This document shows positions 60,749-64,000 of a stretch of 64,000 nucleotides of DNA, in pieces. Under the pieces are notes generated by a model. The model saw nothing but the letters and a program-made list of their open reading frames with translations. It was not told the DNA's origin and did not search any database. Source of the stretch: Sulfurospirillaceae bacterium (lineage in GTDB: Bacteria > Campylobacterota > Campylobacteria > Campylobacterales > Sulfurospirillaceae). Both the position numbers and the translations under genes were made by a program. Every line of letters begins with the position of its first letter. Position 1 is the stretch's first letter. The stretch is taken from contig JAQUGO010000004.1 of NCBI GenBank assembly GCA_028684065.1, forward strand, positions 229,528 to 293,527. The letters run 5' to 3'.

Positions 60749-63598
60749 ATGCTTAATATGAAATTAGTAGGTTCTTATATCGATTTTCATTCTAAAATAC
60801 TCAGTTTTATCCCTGAAACAAGGATATTTACAGACCCTTTACACACGATAGCTTACGGTACAGATGCCTCTTTTTATAGGCTTGTCCCAAAAATTGTGAT
60901 TTGGGTAAATAGTGCTGATGAGGTCAGTAAAATTCTCAAAATATCCTCATCACTTTCTTTACCTGTGGTCTTTCGTGCAGCAGGGACAAGTCTTTCTGGC
61001 CAAGCCATTACGGATTCTATTTTATTGGTCACATCGCGAGATTGGAAAGGTATTACAGCTAATAGCGATAAGAGCTTGATTACGTTACAACCCTCTGTTA
61101 TAGGGGCTGATGCTAATGTCTATTTATTACCTTATGGTAAAAAAATTGGGCCAGACCCAGCCAGTATCGGTGCTGCAATGATTGGTGGAATTGCGGCTAA
61201 TAATGCAAGTGGTATGTGTTGTGGAACAACAGATAACTCGTATAAAACATTAGAAGCGATGAAAATCATTTTTCATGATGGTACAGAACTTGATACGGCA
61301 TCAAAAGAGAGTATTGCTGCCTTTAAAAAAAGCCATAAAGCCCTTTATGAAGAAATTGCAGAATTAGCAAAACAGACAAAAGCCAACCAATCTTTACATG
61401 ACAAGATTGCCCGTAAATTTAAAATCAAAAATACATGTGGCTATAGTTTAAATGCTATCATTGATTTTGAAGATCCTATTGATATCATATCTCACCTGAT
61501 GATAGGTAGTGAAGGGACTCTTGGCTTTATTAAAGATATTACGTTTAGAACGGTTCTTGAGCACAAACATAAAGCCAGTGCTTTAATGATTTTTAAAAAT
61601 ATTAAAGATGCGTGTGATGCGATTATTGTGCTTAAAACACAGTGTAAAACAGGTGGTGATGATTCTGAAGTTGCTGCTGCTGAGATGATGGATAGAGCAG
61701 GGCTGAGAAGTGTAGAAGATAAAGAAGGAATGCCTACATTCTTAAAAACGCTTTCACCTACTGCTACAGCAGTTTTAGTAGAATCACGCGCAGCAAGTGA
61801 TGAGCTGTTAGATAAAAATATTGCAACAATTTTAGACAAGTTAAAACACATTGAACCTGAAATGCCATTGCATTTTACGAAAGATGTTTATGAATATACC
61901 AAATATTGGAAAATTAGAAAGGGTCTTTTCCCTGCAGTTGGTGCAGTTAGAGAAAGCGGAACAACAGTTATTATTGAAGATGTTGCATATCCAATTGAAT
62001 CTCTTGCTGATGCAACATTAGAGCTTCAAGATCTTTTTGTGAAGTATGGGTATAACGAGGCAATTATTTTTGGACATGCTTTAGATGGTAATTTACACTT
62101 TGTCTTTACACAAGCTTTTGATGACCCAAAAGAAGTGACACGTTATGAAAACTTTATGGATGAAGTTGCTCAACAAGTTGCAACTAAATACCACGGTAGC
62201 CTTAAAGCTGAACACGGTACAGGTCGAAATATGGCTCCATTTGTTGAACTTGAATGGGGTAGCGATGCTTATGAATTGATGAAAGAGATTAAATCCATTT
62301 TTGATCCTAAAAATTTAATTAACCCAGGTGTTATTATTAATTCCGATCCAAAATCACATCTTAAAAATCTTAAATCAATGCCCGCAACGGATGAATATAT
62401 TGATAAATGCATCGAATGTGGGTTTTGTGAACCAACGTGCCCATCAAACTTTTTAACATTAACACCGCGTCAGAGAATTGTATCCAATCGGTATATGACA
62501 ACCTTGAAAAATAATAATGACATAGGTGGATTAGAAGAGTTTCAAGAGCTCTACCAATATGATGGTATAGAAACATGTGCAACGTGTTCTTTATGTTCGC
62601 TCACATGTCCAGTAGGAATTGATACAGGCGCCTTAACGAAGAAATTAAGAGCACACCAAATTAGCTCATTTGGACATAATATTGCTGGTTTTATGGCTAA
62701 TAATTATGGTGGAATTTTAAAGACAGGTAGTGTTGCTTTAAGCATTGTAAAAGGGGTAAATGCTGTTGTTCCTAATAGTGCAATGAGCGGCATAAGTTCA
62801 GGGCTTAGAAGCATCAGTGGTAATAAATTACCATTATGGTCAGCAAGCCTTCCATCAGGAAGACGTTTTAATCCTGTTGTAAAACATACCAACTCTACAG
62901 ATAAAGTAGTCTATTTTTCATCATGTATTAACCGTACGATGGCTAACCCTAAAGAAAAAAATGGTGAAAAACCACTGGATATGGTTATTATTGGAATTTT
63001 GGAAAAAGCAGGTTATGAAGTGATTATTCCTAAAAATATCAATTCATTATGCTGTGGTATGCCTTTCTCCAGTAAGGGGTATAAAAAAGAAGGTAAACAA
63101 AAATCTGATGAACTTGAAAATGCACTTCGTGAGGCAAGTGAGAACGGAAAATATCCTATTTTATGTGATATGAGTCCATGTAGCAAAACGATGAGCGAAA
63201 ATTTTTCAAAAGACGTTAAAGTTAATGATACTGTAGAATTTATTTTAGATTTTCTGGTTGATAAAGTTGAAATCAAACAAATTGATGAGCCAATCGTCAT
63301 ACATACGACATGTAGCACTCGAAAAACAGGCTTAGCTGATAAGTTTGAAAAAGTTGCAAGATTGTGTAGCTCCAAAGTGACGATCCCTTCTGATGTGACA
63401 TGTTGTGGTTTTGCGGGAGATCGTGGATTCACTTTCCCTGAACTAAATAAATCAGCTCTTCGACATTTAAAAGCTGCTATCCCTAGTGATACAAAATTGG
63501 CGTTTTCAACCAGTAAGACATGTGAAATTGGCTTGAGCGAAGAGAGTGGGCTGGATTATCGTTCGATTTTCTATCTTGTTGAGCGTTGTATTAACTAA
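60749..63598 (+). CDS. dld: D-lactate dehydrogenase-type FAD / 4Fe-4S oxidoreductase (GlcD-like fused to CCG-domain protein)
   Basis: FRAAGTSLSGQAITD, GPDPASIGAAMIGGIAANNASGMCCGT; two ferredoxin clusters CIECGFCEPTCPS and CATCSLCSLTCPV; CCG motifs. Confidence 0.85.
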   Translation: MLNMKLVGSYIDFHSKILSFIPETRIFTDPLHTIAYGTDASFYRLVPKIVIWVNSADEVSKILKISSSLSLPVVFRAAGTSLSGQAITDSILLVTSRDWKGITANSDKSLITLQPSVIGADANVYLLPYGKKIGPDPASIGAAMIGGIAANNASGMCCGTTDNSYKTLEAMKIIFHDGTELDTASKESIAAFKKSHKALYEEIAELAKQTKANQSLHDKIARKFKIKNTCGYSLNAIIDFEDPIDIISHLMIGSEGTLGFIKDITFRTVLEHKHKASALMIFKNIKDACDAIIVLKTQCKTGGDDSEVAAAEMMDRAGLRSVEDKEGMPTFLKTLSPTATAVLVESRAASDELLDKNIATILDKLKHIEPEMPLHFTKDVYEYTKYWKIRKGLFPAVGAVRESGTTVIIEDVAYPIESLADATLELQDLFVKYGYNEAIIFGHALDGNLHFVFTQAFDDPKEVTRYENFMDEVAQQVATKYHGSLKAEHGTGRNMAPFVELEWGSDAYELMKEIKSIFDPKNLINPGVIINSDPKSHLKNLKSMPATDEYIDKCIECGFCEPTCPSNFLTLTPRQRIVSNRYMTTLKNNNDIGGLEEFQELYQYDGIETCATCSLCSLTCPVGIDTGALTKKLRAHQISSFGHNIAGFMANNYGGILKTGSVALSIVKGVNAVVPNSAMSGISSGLRSISGNKLPLWSASLPSGRRFNPVVKHTNSTDKVVYFSSCINRTMANPKEKNGEKPLDMVIIGILEKAGYEVIIPKNINSLCCGMPFSSKGYKKEGKQKSDELENALREASENGKYPILCDMSPCSKTMSENFSKDVKVNDTVEFILDFLVDKVEIKQIDEPIVIHTTCSTRKTGLADKFEKVARLCSSKVTIPSDVTCCGFAGDRGFTFPELNKSALRHLKAAIPSDTKLAFSTSKTCEIGLSEESGLDYRSIFYLVERCIN

Positions 63599-63614
63599 TT
63601 TATTCTTACGAAAT

Positions 63615-63644
63615 TGGGCAAATTTACTTTTGTAAAGTTGCCCA
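63615..63644 (+). terminator. Hairpin after dld (no strong U-tract)
   Basis: TGGGCAAATTTAC-TTTT-GTAAAGTTGCCCA with one internal mismatch. Confidence 0.45.
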
Positions 63645-63756
63645 CCCTCATATCGAAAAACTACATTTTATAGGTTTGATTTAATAAAAAAAATGCTAAA
63701 ATAACCGGATTTTCACTAGTAATTTTAGATAAAATTAAACAAAAAAGGGTGTATGT

Positions 63757-63996
63757 ATGGAGATAAATCTCATCGCAGAGACTTTCAAGTTTTTAATCTT
63801 AGGGATGTCGACAGTTTTCATGTTTTTGATATTGTTAGTATATGTTTTACAAATACAATCTAAAATCATCATGAAATTTTTTCCACAGAAGAGCGTAGCG
63901 GAGAATGCAGGTGGGAAAGTGGCACGGGCTAAGTCAACGGATAATCTAGCGGTGGTAGCGGCGATAGCTGCAACACTCAAGACATATAAAAAATAA
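63757..63996 (+). CDS. oadG: OadG-like oxaloacetate/methylmalonyl-CoA decarboxylase gamma subunit
   Basis: Single N-terminal TM (FKFLILGMSTVFMFLILLVYVLQ), charged middle, DNLAVVAAIAATLKTYKK C-terminus. Confidence 0.78.
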   Translation: MEINLIAETFKFLILGMSTVFMFLILLVYVLQIQSKIIMKFFPQKSVAENAGGKVARAKSTDNLAVVAAIAATLKTYKK

Positions 63997-64000
63997 CATA

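Noticed and set aside
1-64000. CRISPR arrays, IS elements, prophage, toxin-antitoxin or restriction systems
   Set aside because: No regularly spaced repeats, transposase, phage or defence-family motifs were recognised in reading the ORFs and gaps.

Overview
This 64-kb window looks like a contiguous stretch of a Campylobacterota (Epsilonproteobacteria) chromosome, most like Sulfurospirillum or a relative. That assignment is inferred from gene content and synteny; no search was run. Coding density is high and most genes are core: polA (3' part), dnaJ-racR-racS-recR, cvpA-fur-lysS-glyA-DUF1882-SPOR-trpE-aroE, gatC, pilT, coaX, hisG, uvrC, nadB, nhaD, guaA, hemD, purD, lptD, pnp, atpE and tRNA-Leu(GAG). 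I saw no CRISPR array, integrase, transposase or prophage. The most notable accessory locus (about 1.6-10.2 kb) is a Cache-like sensor kinase/response regulator pair, a TsdA-type dihaem cytochrome and a tetrathionate-reductase-type TtrB-TtrC-TtrA module. Its two internal promoters share a 32-nt element with 27/32 identities and identical spacing to a TATACT -10 box. A second sensing/metabolic locus (54.5-63.6 kb) combines a periplasmic-binding-protein-fused kinase/regulator pair, a TRAP transporter and a large FAD/Fe-S D-lactate-type dehydrogenase. Features missing from the ORF track include a probable 6S RNA upstream of purD, a 47-aa LptM-like lipoprotein ORF overlapping a divergent gene start, a tRNA-Leu directly behind the atpE terminator whose 3' end overlaps an acetyltransferase gene, and several strong hairpins placed at gene junctions.
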